In this document: positions 38,705 to 48,049 of the stretch, piece after piece
Layout of the letters: every line of letters begins with the position of its first letter
How positions within the stretch are numbered: position 1 is the stretch's first letter
Source: Acinetobacter sp. LoGeW2-3
GTDB taxonomy: Bacteria; Pseudomonadota; Gammaproteobacteria; Pseudomonadales; Moraxellaceae
Direction of reading: 5' to 3'
Length of the DNA: 64,000 nucleotides
Assembly: GCF_002688565.1 (NCBI RefSeq)
Contig: NZ_CP024011.1
Location: 744,001 to 808,000, forward strand
Position numbers and translations under genes: made by a program
The notes under the pieces: generated by a model
Told to the model about the DNA's origin: nothing
Database searches by the model: none
Seen by the model: only the letters and a program-made list of their open reading frames with translations

Positions 38705-39544
38705 ATGCACGAGGAATCAGGCCCGTCGTGGGGTATGCGCGGCTTACGCAAATGGCTGGGAACTGCTCCCGAAACTCGCGACGAACTGCTAAAACTAGTA
38801 CAAGATTCACGTCGATTTCTAGAACCCGATACTGTAGCAATGCTTGAAGGCGTACTCGACCTTCCAGCGACCAAAATTCGTGAAGTGATGACACCACGAA
38901 CTTCTATGATCAGCTTACAGGAAGATGACCAGCTTCTTGATATTCTGCATGTTTTAGTAGAATCAGCACATTCACGCTTTCCCGTATTTTCATCCGATCA
39001 GCCTGATAATGTCGTTGGCATTCTGTTGGCCAAAGACTTGCTGCCTTTCCTGACTGAACCGACCTCTAAGGTCGATATCCGTGCCTTAATGCGTCAACCG
39101 CTGTTTGTGCCTGAAAGTGCCCGTTCAGATCAGGTTCTGCGTATGCTGAAAAATACCCAGACCCATATTGCCGTCGTGATTGATGAATATGGTTCGACCT
39201 CCGGTCTGGTAACCTTGGAAGATATTCTGGAAGAGATTGTCGGTGAAATTGAAGATGAACATGATATTGCCGATGAAGAAGCACTGTATATTGTTCCAGA
39301 CAATGATCCGACCACAGCCAATACCTGGATCGTACAAGCGCTGACTCCAATTGAGCATTTCAATAATATGCTCGATGCCAACTTCTCTGATGATGAAGTC
39401 GAAACCATGGGCGGCTTGTTATTACAGGAAATTGGCTTAGTGAGCGATTTAGAAGGTCAAGTAATTGAGCTGGAAAACTGGATCTTTACTATTCTGGAAG
39501 CTGATGCTCGTTCTATTCACTCGATTCGGGCTGTGCGCCAATGA
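38705..39544 (+). CDS. corC: CorC/HlyC-family protein (magnesium/cobalt efflux)
   Basis: 279 residues, without the DUF21 membrane domain found in longer relatives. A CBS pair covers about 60-185 ([40 protein letters not shown], then [15 protein letters not shown]...[31 protein letters not shown]), and the CorC_HlyC transporter-associated domain covers 200-275. In enterobacteria it affects Mg2+/Co2+ efflux with CorA. Good AGGAAAGAGC site. Overlaps lnt by 4 bp (ATGA), the standard corC-lnt operon. Confidence 0.93.
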   Translation: MHEESGPSWGMRGLRKWLGTAPETRDELLKLVQDSRRFLEPDTVAMLEGVLDLPATKIREVMTPRTSMISLQEDDQLLDILHVLVESAHSRFPVFSSDQPDNVVGILLAKDLLPFLTEPTSKVDIRALMRQPLFVPESARSDQVLRMLKNTQTHIAVVIDEYGSTSGLVTLEDILEEIVGEIEDEHDIADEEALYIVPDNDPTTANTWIVQALTPIEHFNNMLDANFSDDEVETMGGLLLQEIGLVSDLEGQVIELENWIFTILEADARSIHSIRAVRQ

Positions 39545-41103
39545 GGGCACATTTCGACAAGTTGTTGAAGCTGTCTGAAGATTCCGAGCAACTTCCGCTG
39601 ATTTATCCGCTGCTTCTGTCTTTATTTTCCGGTGCCATTTTTAGCTTTGCACTGGCGCCATACCATTATTGGTGGTTGGCGATCCTGTCTCCGGCTCTGC
39701 TTTACGCTTGTTTGCGTAAACGTAGTGCTAAACAGGCCTTTGGTATTGGTTGGGCTTACGGGATTGGTCTATGGTTTGTCGGGGCTTTCTGGCTGTATAC
39801 CTCAATCCATGAATATGGAGATACCAGTTCATTTCTTAGTGTACTGATGATCCTGTTTATGGCTATGGTGATGGGGCTGTTTACTGCAGTACAGACGTTT
39901 ATTTACCGTCGCTTTTTCCCGGAAACGCCACTGACCTTTGCGCCGCTATGGGTACTATTTGAATGGGCAAAAACCTGGGTTTTCACAGGTTTTCCATGGC
40001 TATTTGCCGGATATGCCTTTACTGAACGTTTCCTGGATGGCTATGCACCGCTGTTTGGCGTGTTTGGCGTATCGTTCGTGGTGATCACACTGGCCTGTGC
40101 TTTGGTCGAAATCCTGAATCGTCGTGTATTCTGGGCTGTGCCATCCGTACTACTGTTGCTAGGTGCCTGGGGTGCTTCGCAACTGACTTTTGTAGAACAG
40201 AAAGAAGGCAGCAAACCACTGAGTGTTTCCCTGATTCAGGGCAATATTCCGCAAGATCTGAAATGGTTGACTGAATATCAGGTCAAGACTCTGCTGATTT
40301 ATGCCAATCTGACCAAGACTGAATGGGGTCGTGATCTGATCGTCTGGCCGGAATCTTCGATTCCGATGTTCCAAGCCGATATTCCTGATTTTCTGGATGC
40401 AATGAAAGCACAGGCAGAAAAATCTGGAAGCTCTTGGGTAACAGGTATTCCTTATTGGGATTTGAAAGAATCTAAAGCTGAAGGCACGCCTAAGTATTAC
40501 AACAGCATCATGGCCAGCGGCGATGAAGCGAGTGGTCTATACAAGAAACAGCGTTTGGTGCCATTTGGTGAATACATTCCACTTTCTGGTGCGCTCAGCT
40601 GGGTACTCCCTGCTTTGCAAAATGACCCCTCTGTAAGCGGTTTCTCTCGTGGGGCAGATGATCAAAACCCGTTGAATGTCAAACAGCATCATCTCGGCTC
40701 TGCGATTTGCTATGAAGTGGCTTATCCGAATCTAACCCGTCGTAATGCCAGTCAGAGCGACTTCTTGGTGACGGTATCTAATGATGCTTGGTTTACTGGC
40801 ACTGCCGGCCCACAGCAACATCTGCAAATGGTACAGATGCGTGCCAAAGAAAACGGCCGCTGGTTTATCCGTGCCACCAATACCGGTGTGACTGCTTTTA
40901 TCGACCATAACGGGCATATCGTGAAACGTGCCCCGATGGATCAAGAAGCTGTGTTACGTGGTGAGTTACCTGCCATGCAGGGTGAAACCCTGTATATAAA
41001 ACTCAGCGACTGGCCAGTGCTGGTCTTCTCAGCACTGCTGCTGTTAGTTGGATGGCGTTTCCGTCCGCGTAAAGTGGATGTGAGCTTTAAATCGAGAAGA
41101 TAA
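39541..41103 (+). CDS. lnt: Apolipoprotein N-acyltransferase
   Basis: Adds the third acyl chain to lipoproteins in the inner membrane. 520 residues with seven to eight membrane segments (first 210 residues) and then a nitrilase-like domain. The catalytic triad is visible: glutamate in LIVWPESSIPMFQ near 270, lysine in YKKQRLVPFGEYIP near 335, and cysteine in GSAICYEVAYPNLTRR near 390. WFTGTAGPQQHLQMVQMRAKENGRWFIRATNTG near 420-450 is highly conserved. Start shares ATGA with corC. Confidence 0.96.
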   Translation: MRAHFDKLLKLSEDSEQLPLIYPLLLSLFSGAIFSFALAPYHYWWLAILSPALLYACLRKRSAKQAFGIGWAYGIGLWFVGAFWLYTSIHEYGDTSSFLSVLMILFMAMVMGLFTAVQTFIYRRFFPETPLTFAPLWVLFEWAKTWVFTGFPWLFAGYAFTERFLDGYAPLFGVFGVSFVVITLACALVEILNRRVFWAVPSVLLLLGAWGASQLTFVEQKEGSKPLSVSLIQGNIPQDLKWLTEYQVKTLLIYANLTKTEWGRDLIVWPESSIPMFQADIPDFLDAMKAQAEKSGSSWVTGIPYWDLKESKAEGTPKYYNSIMASGDEASGLYKKQRLVPFGEYIPLSGALSWVLPALQNDPSVSGFSRGADDQNPLNVKQHHLGSAICYEVAYPNLTRRNASQSDFLVTVSNDAWFTGTAGPQQHLQMVQMRAKENGRWFIRATNTGVTAFIDHNGHIVKRAPMDQEAVLRGELPAMQGETLYIKLSDWPVLVFSALLLLVGWRFRPRKVDVSFKSRR

Positions 41104-41340
41104 CTTCCTAAGTTCCCTCTCCTGAGCTAATTTACAAGCATTGCTTTTTAAATTAGCGCAAGTGAGGGTTAGGGAGAGGTACATTTTTGCCCTCTCCTCT
41201 TACGAAGAAATACTTCTCATCTCCCAGAGGGAGAGGAAGTTTTCTAAATTCCACCTTTACGAAGCATTGCTTCTCACCCTTTATAAAAGGGAGGAGCTAT
41301 AAAAAAACCGAGGCATAAGCCTCGGTTTTTTTATTTGGAG
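41104..41340. repeat. Intergenic repeat region with terminator
   Basis: Contains CCTCTCC-type blocks, GAGGGTTAGGGAGAGGT (41164-41180, identical to 4798-4814), stem AGCTAATTTA/TAAATTAGC (around 41125-41158) and AGCATTGCT twice (41137, 41263). The last part is a strong terminator at 41301-41333 (ACCGAGGC/GCCTCGGT with A's and T's on either side). No gene fits here. Confidence 0.75.
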
Positions 41341-41346
41341 AGATAA

Positions 41347-41688
41347 TCAAATCTGTACAGCAAGATAAGACAACATGCTGGCCAATGACAGCATCGGTAT
41401 ATAACGATACAACTGCACCACCCCACGCTCAAAGGATGAAATTTCTTGTTGTTTCACATCCATCACGCTGGCTTTCAGCGCTGACCAGAAGCACAAAGCC
41501 AATAAGCTACTCATCAAACTCAAGGCAAAGAAGCCCACCATAATCTGACTGCTGCCTTCAGTGCTTTGCCATAAATGCAAAATGCCTTGGCTCGCCGGAA
41601 GAATGCTTAAAACCAAAAAGACAGATTTCAGCATTGACCAATGAAACTGGTTGATTTCATCTCCTACGATTAATGCTTTCATGCTCAT
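41347..41688 (-). CDS. Hypothetical membrane protein
   Basis: 113 residues with two or three hydrophobic segments (SVFLVLSILPASQGILHLW, IMVGFFALSLMSSLLALCFW and MLSLASMLSYLAVQI). Not recognised. It ends just left of the shared terminator at 41301. The start at 41688 has GGAG-like AAGGAG nearby (CAAAGGAGATGAGC), which is strong support. Confidence 0.7.
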   Translation of the reverse strand: MSMKALIVGDEINQFHWSMLKSVFLVLSILPASQGILHLWQSTEGSSQIMVGFFALSLMSSLLALCFWSALKASVMDVKQQEISSFERGVVQLYRYIPMLSLASMLSYLAVQI

Positions 41689-41886
41689 CTCCTTTGGCTA
41701 AATATGTGCCATTGAAATGATTATGAGCTTTTTTATAAAAATGAAAAGTCTATATTTATTCATATTTTACGATAATTGTAATCGATAGATATGGGAATAA
41801 TTCTTATTATAACTATCAAATAGAATTAATTATTATATTAATTTAAAATTCATAGACTTAGATTATATTTATGTATTAAGAGTTAT

Positions 41887-41931
41887 TATCACTTCACTTA
41901 ATATTGAGACACCCAATTAAGTGAAGTGATA
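41887..41931. repeat. Long perfect inverted repeat
   Basis: TATCACTTCACTTAAT (41887-41902) and its exact reverse complement (41916-41931) around a 13-nt loop, 35 bp past the gspG stop codon. No T-run follows on either strand, so a classical terminator is doubtful. The arms are unusually long for this window. Confidence 0.9.
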
Positions 41932-41966
41932 TATTCTATAAATGAGAAACTTATAATAATTCTCAA

Positions 41967-42437
41967 TTAAGGTTGATAATAAATATCTGCATCGGTACCT
42001 TCACCACCAGACTGGCCATCCGCACCAAATGAATAAAGATCAAATGGACGACCGTCAGTACCTGGAGCGACATATTGCAATTCATTATCCCAGCTGTCTT
42101 TCGGATAACCACCTTTGACATAGCCACCCGGTAACCAGTTCTTTGCAGATGCTGGTTTATTCACTAAAGCATCTAAGCCACCTTCCTGCATGCTTGGATA
42201 TTTACCATTGTCCAGCTTGTATTGGTCCAGAGAACCAGCCACGCTTTGCAGTTTAATCACTGTAGTATCAACCTTGGCTTTTTCACCACGACCCATCACG
42301 TTTGGTACTATTAGTGCAGCCAATACACCCAAAATCACAATTACGACCATTACTTCGATCAGGGTAAAACCTGAAGCATGTTTAATGCGTGCCATACGTG
42401 AGCCTACTTTTGAAGAACCTAACTGTTCATTCATCAT
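41967..42437 (-). CDS. gspG: Type II secretion major pseudopilin GspG
   Basis: 156 residues from the ATG at 42437, which follows AAAGGA. After a 16-to-20 residue leader comes the type IV-pilin cleavage motif ASGFTLIEVMVVIVILGVLAALIVPNVMG (cleavage after G), then the pseudopilin helix and DNGKYPSMQEGGLDAL. The C-terminal SFGADGQSGGEGTDADIYY is the calcium-binding end of GspG. It forms the core of the T2SS pseudopilus. It is 89 bp downstream of gspF on the same strand. Confidence 0.95.
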   Translation of the reverse strand: MMNEQLGSSKVGSRMARIKHASGFTLIEVMVVIVILGVLAALIVPNVMGRGEKAKVDTTVIKLQSVAGSLDQYKLDNGKYPSMQEGGLDALVNKPASAKNWLPGGYVKGGYPKDSWDNELQYVAPGTDGRPFDLYSFGADGQSGGEGTDADIYYQP

Positions 42438-42525
42438 CTCAGTCCTTTTCATTCCATGTCTCTCATTACTTAATTTCGAAAATCTGTTGGAGCTTTCTAT
42501 AATTGGAATTCTACCCACATCAGAT

Positions 42526-43731
42526 TTAAATCATATTATTCATATTTACAATTGGCAGCATCACCGCAATCACAATGACCAGCACAATACTCGCCATGAG
42601 TACCAGCATGAGCGGTTCCAGTAAAGCCAATAAGGTTGAAATCAGCGTGGTTACTTCACGGTCCTGCATGGTCGATGCCCGTTCCAACATCCGGTCCAAT
42701 TCGCCTGAAGATTCACCACTTCGAATCATTTGTACCATCATCGGTGGAAAATAACCACTACGCTCCAGCTGAGTCGCTAAGTTGCCCCCCTCGGTGACTT
42801 TTTCTGCCGCCAGATTGACCGCATCACGAATGACCCAGTTATTACTCACCGCTGCTCCAATCTTCAATGCATCGACCAGTGGTACGCCAGAACGGGTCAA
42901 AATCGACAAGGTACTAGCAAAACGGGCGGCATTAATACCACGCGATAATTTTCCAAATAGTGGCAATTTCAGAGTCAGGCGATCAAAAGCATAATGTCCA
43001 GCGGTGGTCCGTAGGAAGCGGATTAACAGGAAAATACCGACGGCACTACCTGCTAATAGAAAAGGCCAGGCCATACGAATAAAATCACTGGCCTTCATCA
43101 GTGCGACCGTGATCCATGGCAAGGCATCTTTGCTCTGATCAAAGGTTTTGACGATATCCGGGACCACATAAGTCATCAGCCCCATCACTATCGCAAAAGA
43201 CATCAACAGCAGAATGATTGGGTAGATCATCGCTCCCTGAATTTTCTTCTGCATGGCAAAACGGTTTTCGGTATAGTCCGCCAGCTGATCCATGATCAGA
43301 TCCAAATGCCCGGAACGTTCACCGGCAGCAATCGTGGCAATATACAGCTCTGGAAAACGTCCAGATTGCTGTAAACCCTGCGCCAGACTATGCCCTTCCA
43401 GCACTTTAGAGCGCACTGACATCAACAGGTTCTGTACATGTGCCTTTTCGCTCTGTTTGCCGACGGCGCGAATGGCTTCTTCCAGCGGAATACCAGCGGC
43501 AACCAACACTGATAATTGCCGGGTCATGAGTGCCAGGTCATAAGCTGTGATGCTTTTTTCAAACCAGCGCGGTCGATGGTGCTTGTCTTTCTGCTCGACT
43601 GGATCAACAGACACCGGGATCAATTCTTTATCCCGAAGTTGTTGACGGATCTGACGTGCAGAATCTCCTTCCAGTACGCCTTTTTGCTGCTTACCCGAGG
43701 CATCAAGCGCAATAAATTGATATGCTGGCAT
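42526..43731 (-). CDS. gspF: Type II secretion inner-membrane protein GspF
   Basis: Platform protein of the T2SS, contacting the GspE ATPase. 401 residues with two copies of the T2SSF domain: TRQLSVLVAAGIPLEEAIRAVGKQ near 70 and STLSILTRSGVPLVDALKIGAAV near 270, each with GxLSxxLxxSxxFP-like and GERSGHL/GESSGELD segments; three membrane segments (near 165-185, 210-235, 375-395). N-terminus MPAYQFIALDASGKQQKGVLEGDSA is the canonical start. Only F and G are here; the other gsp genes must lie elsewhere, as is common in Acinetobacter. Confidence 0.95.
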   Translation of the reverse strand: MPAYQFIALDASGKQQKGVLEGDSARQIRQQLRDKELIPVSVDPVEQKDKHHRPRWFEKSITAYDLALMTRQLSVLVAAGIPLEEAIRAVGKQSEKAHVQNLLMSVRSKVLEGHSLAQGLQQSGRFPELYIATIAAGERSGHLDLIMDQLADYTENRFAMQKKIQGAMIYPIILLLMSFAIVMGLMTYVVPDIVKTFDQSKDALPWITVALMKASDFIRMAWPFLLAGSAVGIFLLIRFLRTTAGHYAFDRLTLKLPLFGKLSRGINAARFASTLSILTRSGVPLVDALKIGAAVSNNWVIRDAVNLAAEKVTEGGNLATQLERSGYFPPMMVQMIRSGESSGELDRMLERASTMQDREVTTLISTLLALLEPLMLVLMASIVLVIVIAVMLPIVNMNNMI

Positions 43732-43881
43732 TGTAATGCTCTAATTTTCCCAAAAATTGCCCTAACGCAGTTGCGTCAGACCATCAAAATCATTCATATT
43801 CTTAGATATAAAATATCTGCTCACTCTAACACAACTGCCTTTTTAGCACGACGAAAATTCATCAGGATGCCTCACTTGCCC

Positions 43882-46104
43882 ATGTCAGATCACCCAGCCT
43901 CGACTCCTCCGGTTTATCGCGTTCGTGTCGCTGTTCCTGTTCATCTGTTTGACTGCTTTGATTACAGCTTAAGTGCGGAGCAATACCAGCAGGCTAAGGT
44001 CGGTGCTCGAGTGGCGGTGTCGTTTGGTCGGCAGAATCTGGTTGGGGTCGTTATGGAAAAACTGCCACCAGATGCTCCTCTCGATTCTAGCTTTAAACTC
44101 AAAGATATTACTGAGTTATTAGATGATCGAGCACTGATTGATACCAAGGTGCTGAATCTTTTGAACTGGTCAGCGCAGTATTACCAATTTCCAATTGGTG
44201 AGGTGGTGCAAAGTGCCCTACCCACCCTGCTCCGTCAAGGCAAACCCTATAACCTGCTGGCCCGGAACTGGAAACTTTTAGATGATCAGGCTGAAGCCAA
44301 AGTTCGCCGTTCCGAGCGTCAGCAAGAAGCCTATAAAATTCTGAAACTGCATCCAGTTGGCACCACGGAAACCGTACTAAATCTGGCGGGTGTAGAAACG
44401 GCCATCCTGAAAGCCCTAGAGAAAAAAGGCATTTGTGAATGTGTGCTGGAAGCTCAAGACTTTAGCCCACAACCCGTTCAACTTGCGCAGATGCCACTGA
44501 CAGCGAATCTGGAACAACAGCATGCTATTCAACAGGTGCTGAAATTTAAGAACAAATATCAGGCTTTTTTGCTGGATGGCCTGACCGGTAGCGGCAAAAC
44601 CGAAGTCTACTTGCAGATCATGGAAAAGGTGCTGAAACAGGGCAAACAGGTTTTAGTGTTAGTTCCAGAAATTGGCCTGACTCCGCAAACCATTAGTCGT
44701 TTCCAGTCGCGTTTCCATTGTCATATTGCCCTGCTACATTCTGGCCTCAATGACTCTAAACGCCTGCAAGCCTGGCAGGCGGCAGAAACTGGTAAAGCCT
44801 CGATTGTACTGGGTACCCGTTCGGCAATTTATACCCCGATGCCGAATCTGGGGCTGATCATTCTGGATGAAGAACATGATCTGTCCTTTAAACAGCAAGA
44901 AGGCTTCCGTTACCATGCCCGGGATGTCGCCTTATATCGCGGTCATTTGCAGCAGTGTCCAGTATTACTCGGTTCAGCGACACCAAGCATTGACAGCTAT
45001 GCATTGGTAGAAAATGGCAAAATGCAGGCACTGGAACTGAATCAACGTGCTGGTACGGCATTAATGCCAAAGATTCATATTCTGGATCTGAAAGTGGCGC
45101 AGAAGCAGCATGGCATCAGCCTGCATCTGATTCAAGAAATACGTAAGCGTCTGGAGAAAAAGGAACAGGTATTGGTTTTCCTGAACCGTCGCGGTTATGC
45201 ACCAGTGCTGATTTGTGATAGCTGTGGCTGGCAGGCACAATGTCCAAACTGTGATGCCAATTTCACTGTACATCGTCAGCCTTATCAACATCTGCATTGC
45301 CATCATTGCGGTACGCTGCACCGTATGCCAGACCATTGCCCAAGCTGCAATCATACCGAACTCAAAACACTCGGGATGGGGACAGGTAAGGTCGAAGAAC
45401 AGCTGAATGAATTATTTCCCGATCATGAAGTCATTCGTGTGGACCGTGATTCCACCAGTCGGGTCGGCAGCTGGCAAAAAATTTATGACAAGATTCAAAA
45501 AAGTGAACCCGCCATTCTGCTCGGTACGCAAATGCTGGCTAAAGGTCACCATTTTCCTTATGTTACGCTGGTCGCCATTTTAGATATCGATTCTGGTTTA
45601 CTCAGTGTGGACTTCCGTGCTACAGAACGCACCGCTCAGCTGATTGTACAGGTGGCGGGACGTGCCGGGCGTGGTGAACGTAAAGGCGATGTCTATTTAC
45701 AGACCTTACGTCCCGACCATGCTTTGCTCAATACCCTGGTCACGGATAACTATCGGGCTTTTGCTAAACAGACTTTAGAACAGCGTCAGATTGCCCGGAT
45801 GCCGCCCTACCGCTATGCGGTGATGATTCGCTGCGAATCACGTGATCAGACATTAAATACTGAATTCCTACAGAAACATGCTGCGGTCTTGAGGCAGTAT
45901 CAGGACCTGCAGCTGGAGATCTGGGGACCTATTCCGGCACCGATGGAACGTAAAGCAGGACGCTATCAATCGCATATGGTACTGCTTTCGGCAGACCGTG
46001 CGCGTTTGCACTATTATGTCAGGGCATGGTGGCAAGCCATGCTGCAGGATAAGCCTTCTTCAATGAAGCTGAGTCTGGACGTCGATCCACAAGAACTAAG
46101 CTAG
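43882..46104 (+). CDS. priA: Primosomal protein N' (replication restart helicase PriA)
   Basis: Restarts collapsed forks. About 740 residues from the ATG at 43882 (an in-frame ATG at 43867 adds five). The N-terminal 3'BD starts YRVRVAVPVHLFDCFDYSL. Walker A is LLDGLTGSGKTEVYLQ near 230, Walker B LIILDEEHD near 330, and the zinc cysteines lie in CDSCGWQAQCPNCDANF and HCHHCGTLHRMPDHCPSC near 445-490. Helicase motifs IV-VI (QVAGRAGRGERKG) follow. The open frame extends to 43516 over gspF, but that part has no homology and is not translated in my view. Divergent from gspF. Confidence 0.95.
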   Translation: MSDHPASTPPVYRVRVAVPVHLFDCFDYSLSAEQYQQAKVGARVAVSFGRQNLVGVVMEKLPPDAPLDSSFKLKDITELLDDRALIDTKVLNLLNWSAQYYQFPIGEVVQSALPTLLRQGKPYNLLARNWKLLDDQAEAKVRRSERQQEAYKILKLHPVGTTETVLNLAGVETAILKALEKKGICECVLEAQDFSPQPVQLAQMPLTANLEQQHAIQQVLKFKNKYQAFLLDGLTGSGKTEVYLQIMEKVLKQGKQVLVLVPEIGLTPQTISRFQSRFHCHIALLHSGLNDSKRLQAWQAAETGKASIVLGTRSAIYTPMPNLGLIILDEEHDLSFKQQEGFRYHARDVALYRGHLQQCPVLLGSATPSIDSYALVENGKMQALELNQRAGTALMPKIHILDLKVAQKQHGISLHLIQEIRKRLEKKEQVLVFLNRRGYAPVLICDSCGWQAQCPNCDANFTVHRQPYQHLHCHHCGTLHRMPDHCPSCNHTELKTLGMGTGKVEEQLNELFPDHEVIRVDRDSTSRVGSWQKIYDKIQKSEPAILLGTQMLAKGHHFPYVTLVAILDIDSGLLSVDFRATERTAQLIVQVAGRAGRGERKGDVYLQTLRPDHALLNTLVTDNYRAFAKQTLEQRQIARMPPYRYAVMIRCESRDQTLNTEFLQKHAAVLRQYQDLQLEIWGPIPAPMERKAGRYQSHMVLLSADRARLHYYVRAWWQAMLQDKPSSMKLSLDVDPQELS

Positions 46105-46145
46105 TTTTACCTGCTGCAACACGGAAATAAGATTTAAGGTTGAAC

Positions 46146-47999
46146 ATGTCGATACTGTTGCAAATTACATTCATTCTGGCGGCAGCATTGCTGATTGTGC
46201 CAATGACCCGGTATCTGAAACTGCCAGCAGTACTTGGTTATTTATTTACAGGTCTGGTGCTTGGTTCGGGAGCACTGAATCTCGTTACTGATCCCGAACT
46301 ACAGTCAATCCTGATACAAGTTAGCATTCTGTCTCTCCTGTTCTGGGTGGGACTACAGTTGCGACCGCAACGCTTCGTCCAGATGCCACAATCTGCCTGG
46401 ATTTCAACTGCTGTACTGGTCTTAGGGTCAGGTGGCGTTCTAACCTTATGCGCTGCTATTTTTTTACAGCAAAATCTCGTTACGAGTGTCGTTATTGGAT
46501 TGGCTGGCAGCCTGTCTGCCATGACCTTAAGTATTCAACATCTGATGCGACAAGAGCAACTCATGACTTCCCATGGTCAGCTCAGTTATATCAGCCTATT
46601 AATTCAAGCGCTGGTGTTGATTCCGCTGATTGCCATCATTCCATTATTTTCAGGGGTAAGTTCGACTGAACATGGCGTGGCTTATTTCGCTGCGATTATC
46701 GCAACCTTTACCGGACTGTTTCTGTGTAATCGCTATTTGATGCAACCGCTGTATCGCTGGATTGCCAGAAGCTCTAGTCATGACCTGCATGCTCTTGTTG
46801 CTATTTTTGTGACACTCGGCTTACTGGTGCTGATGCAGACGCTAGGCTTGACCCTATATTTAGGCGCATTATTCGCTGGAATACTGCTGGCCGATTCTGA
46901 TTTCAGACCGCATGTTGAAAATGCAGTTCAACCTTTTCATGGTGTATTGATCGGTTTGAGTTTTATCAGTATTGGTCTGTCGATCCAGCTAAGTGATGTC
47001 GTGCAGATACCTGGACTAATCATCGGTGGTGCCCTGCTGATCATCTTGAGTAAATTTATGATTAGTCTGGCGTTTGCCCGTTATTATCAGAACAGCTGGC
47101 GTACCAGTACTTTGACTGCGGTTAGCCTGGCTCAGGGCGGCGAATTTACCTTTGTGTTACTCACGATCGCCATTACTCACAGCATTTTAAATATCAGTTT
47201 GCTGTCACCGCTACTGTATATGCTGGCGCTATCGATGTTAATGACACCAGCACTCTACTGGTTGCTCGATCGACAGATTTTACCGCGCTTAGATCGTTCG
47301 CATCATCTAGTCGCGGACTTTGATATCCCAGCAGAGACTTTAGTTACTACACCAATTTTATTGATTGGTTTTGGCCGCTTTGGGCAAATTGTGGCACGTG
47401 TGCTTCATCAGCAAGGGCTCAAATTTAGCGTGATGGACAGTACGGTTGAAGCGACTGATCTGCTTAAAGAGCAGGAGATTCCTTTTTATCAGGTGGATGC
47501 CACCGAAACTTCTGTATTACAACTGGTAGATATTGCTTCCAAAGATCAGGTAATTGTTGCGATTGATGATATTGAGGATTCTTTGTTGGTAGTACGCCAT
47601 TTGCGCTGGAATTATCCGAATCTGAAATTATGGGTACGTGCCCGAGATCGTCATCATGCACATTTGCTGCATGAGCTGGGTGTAGAACAGATTTTCCGTG
47701 AAACTTATCTTTCTGCTTTAGCGCTGACCCAGTCATTATTGGCAGAGACTCATCAATCTGTCGAAGAAGCTGAACAGGCTATTCTGCAATTCCGTCAATA
47801 TGATGAAACCTTGCTGAAAGCACAACAACAAGCAGAATACGGTAATGAGTCATTACGCGCTCAACATCACAGCAGCATGTCGGAATTAAGCTACCTGTTT
47901 GAGCAGGATCAACATCGTAAAAGTGTAATAAATCCAATACAGAAGCAACAGAATATCAACGCCACAGGAATTGATGCCATAACAGATGATCTGTCATAA
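46146..47999 (+). CDS. CPA2-family cation:proton antiporter (KefB/YbaL-like)
   Basis: 617 residues from the ATG at 46146 (AAGG six bases before; a TTG at 46140 is possible). About 12 membrane segments over the first 380 residues carry the family's LPAVLGYLFTGLVLGSGAL motif near 30, then a TrkA-N/RCK domain starting PILLIGFGRFGQIVARVLHQQG near 410, with nucleotide-binding GxGxxG and acidic D in FSVMD. Potassium or sodium in exchange for protons, gated by nucleotide, is expected. Immediately upstream of hslO. Confidence 0.88.
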   Translation: MSILLQITFILAAALLIVPMTRYLKLPAVLGYLFTGLVLGSGALNLVTDPELQSILIQVSILSLLFWVGLQLRPQRFVQMPQSAWISTAVLVLGSGGVLTLCAAIFLQQNLVTSVVIGLAGSLSAMTLSIQHLMRQEQLMTSHGQLSYISLLIQALVLIPLIAIIPLFSGVSSTEHGVAYFAAIIATFTGLFLCNRYLMQPLYRWIARSSSHDLHALVAIFVTLGLLVLMQTLGLTLYLGALFAGILLADSDFRPHVENAVQPFHGVLIGLSFISIGLSIQLSDVVQIPGLIIGGALLIILSKFMISLAFARYYQNSWRTSTLTAVSLAQGGEFTFVLLTIAITHSILNISLLSPLLYMLALSMLMTPALYWLLDRQILPRLDRSHHLVADFDIPAETLVTTPILLIGFGRFGQIVARVLHQQGLKFSVMDSTVEATDLLKEQEIPFYQVDATETSVLQLVDIASKDQVIVAIDDIEDSLLVVRHLRWNYPNLKLWVRARDRHHAHLLHELGVEQIFRETYLSALALTQSLLAETHQSVEEAEQAILQFRQYDETLLKAQQQAEYGNESLRAQHHSSMSELSYLFEQDQHRKSVINPIQKQQNINATGIDAITDDLS

Positions 48000-48049
48000 C
48001 TTGTGTTTTACAATAGTGTCACCATTAAAGCAGGGTTATGGAGAATTTT

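Noticed and set aside
43516..43881. N-terminal extension of the priA frame
   Set aside because: It overlaps gspF on the other strand, lacks PriA homology, and the family N-terminus begins after 43882.
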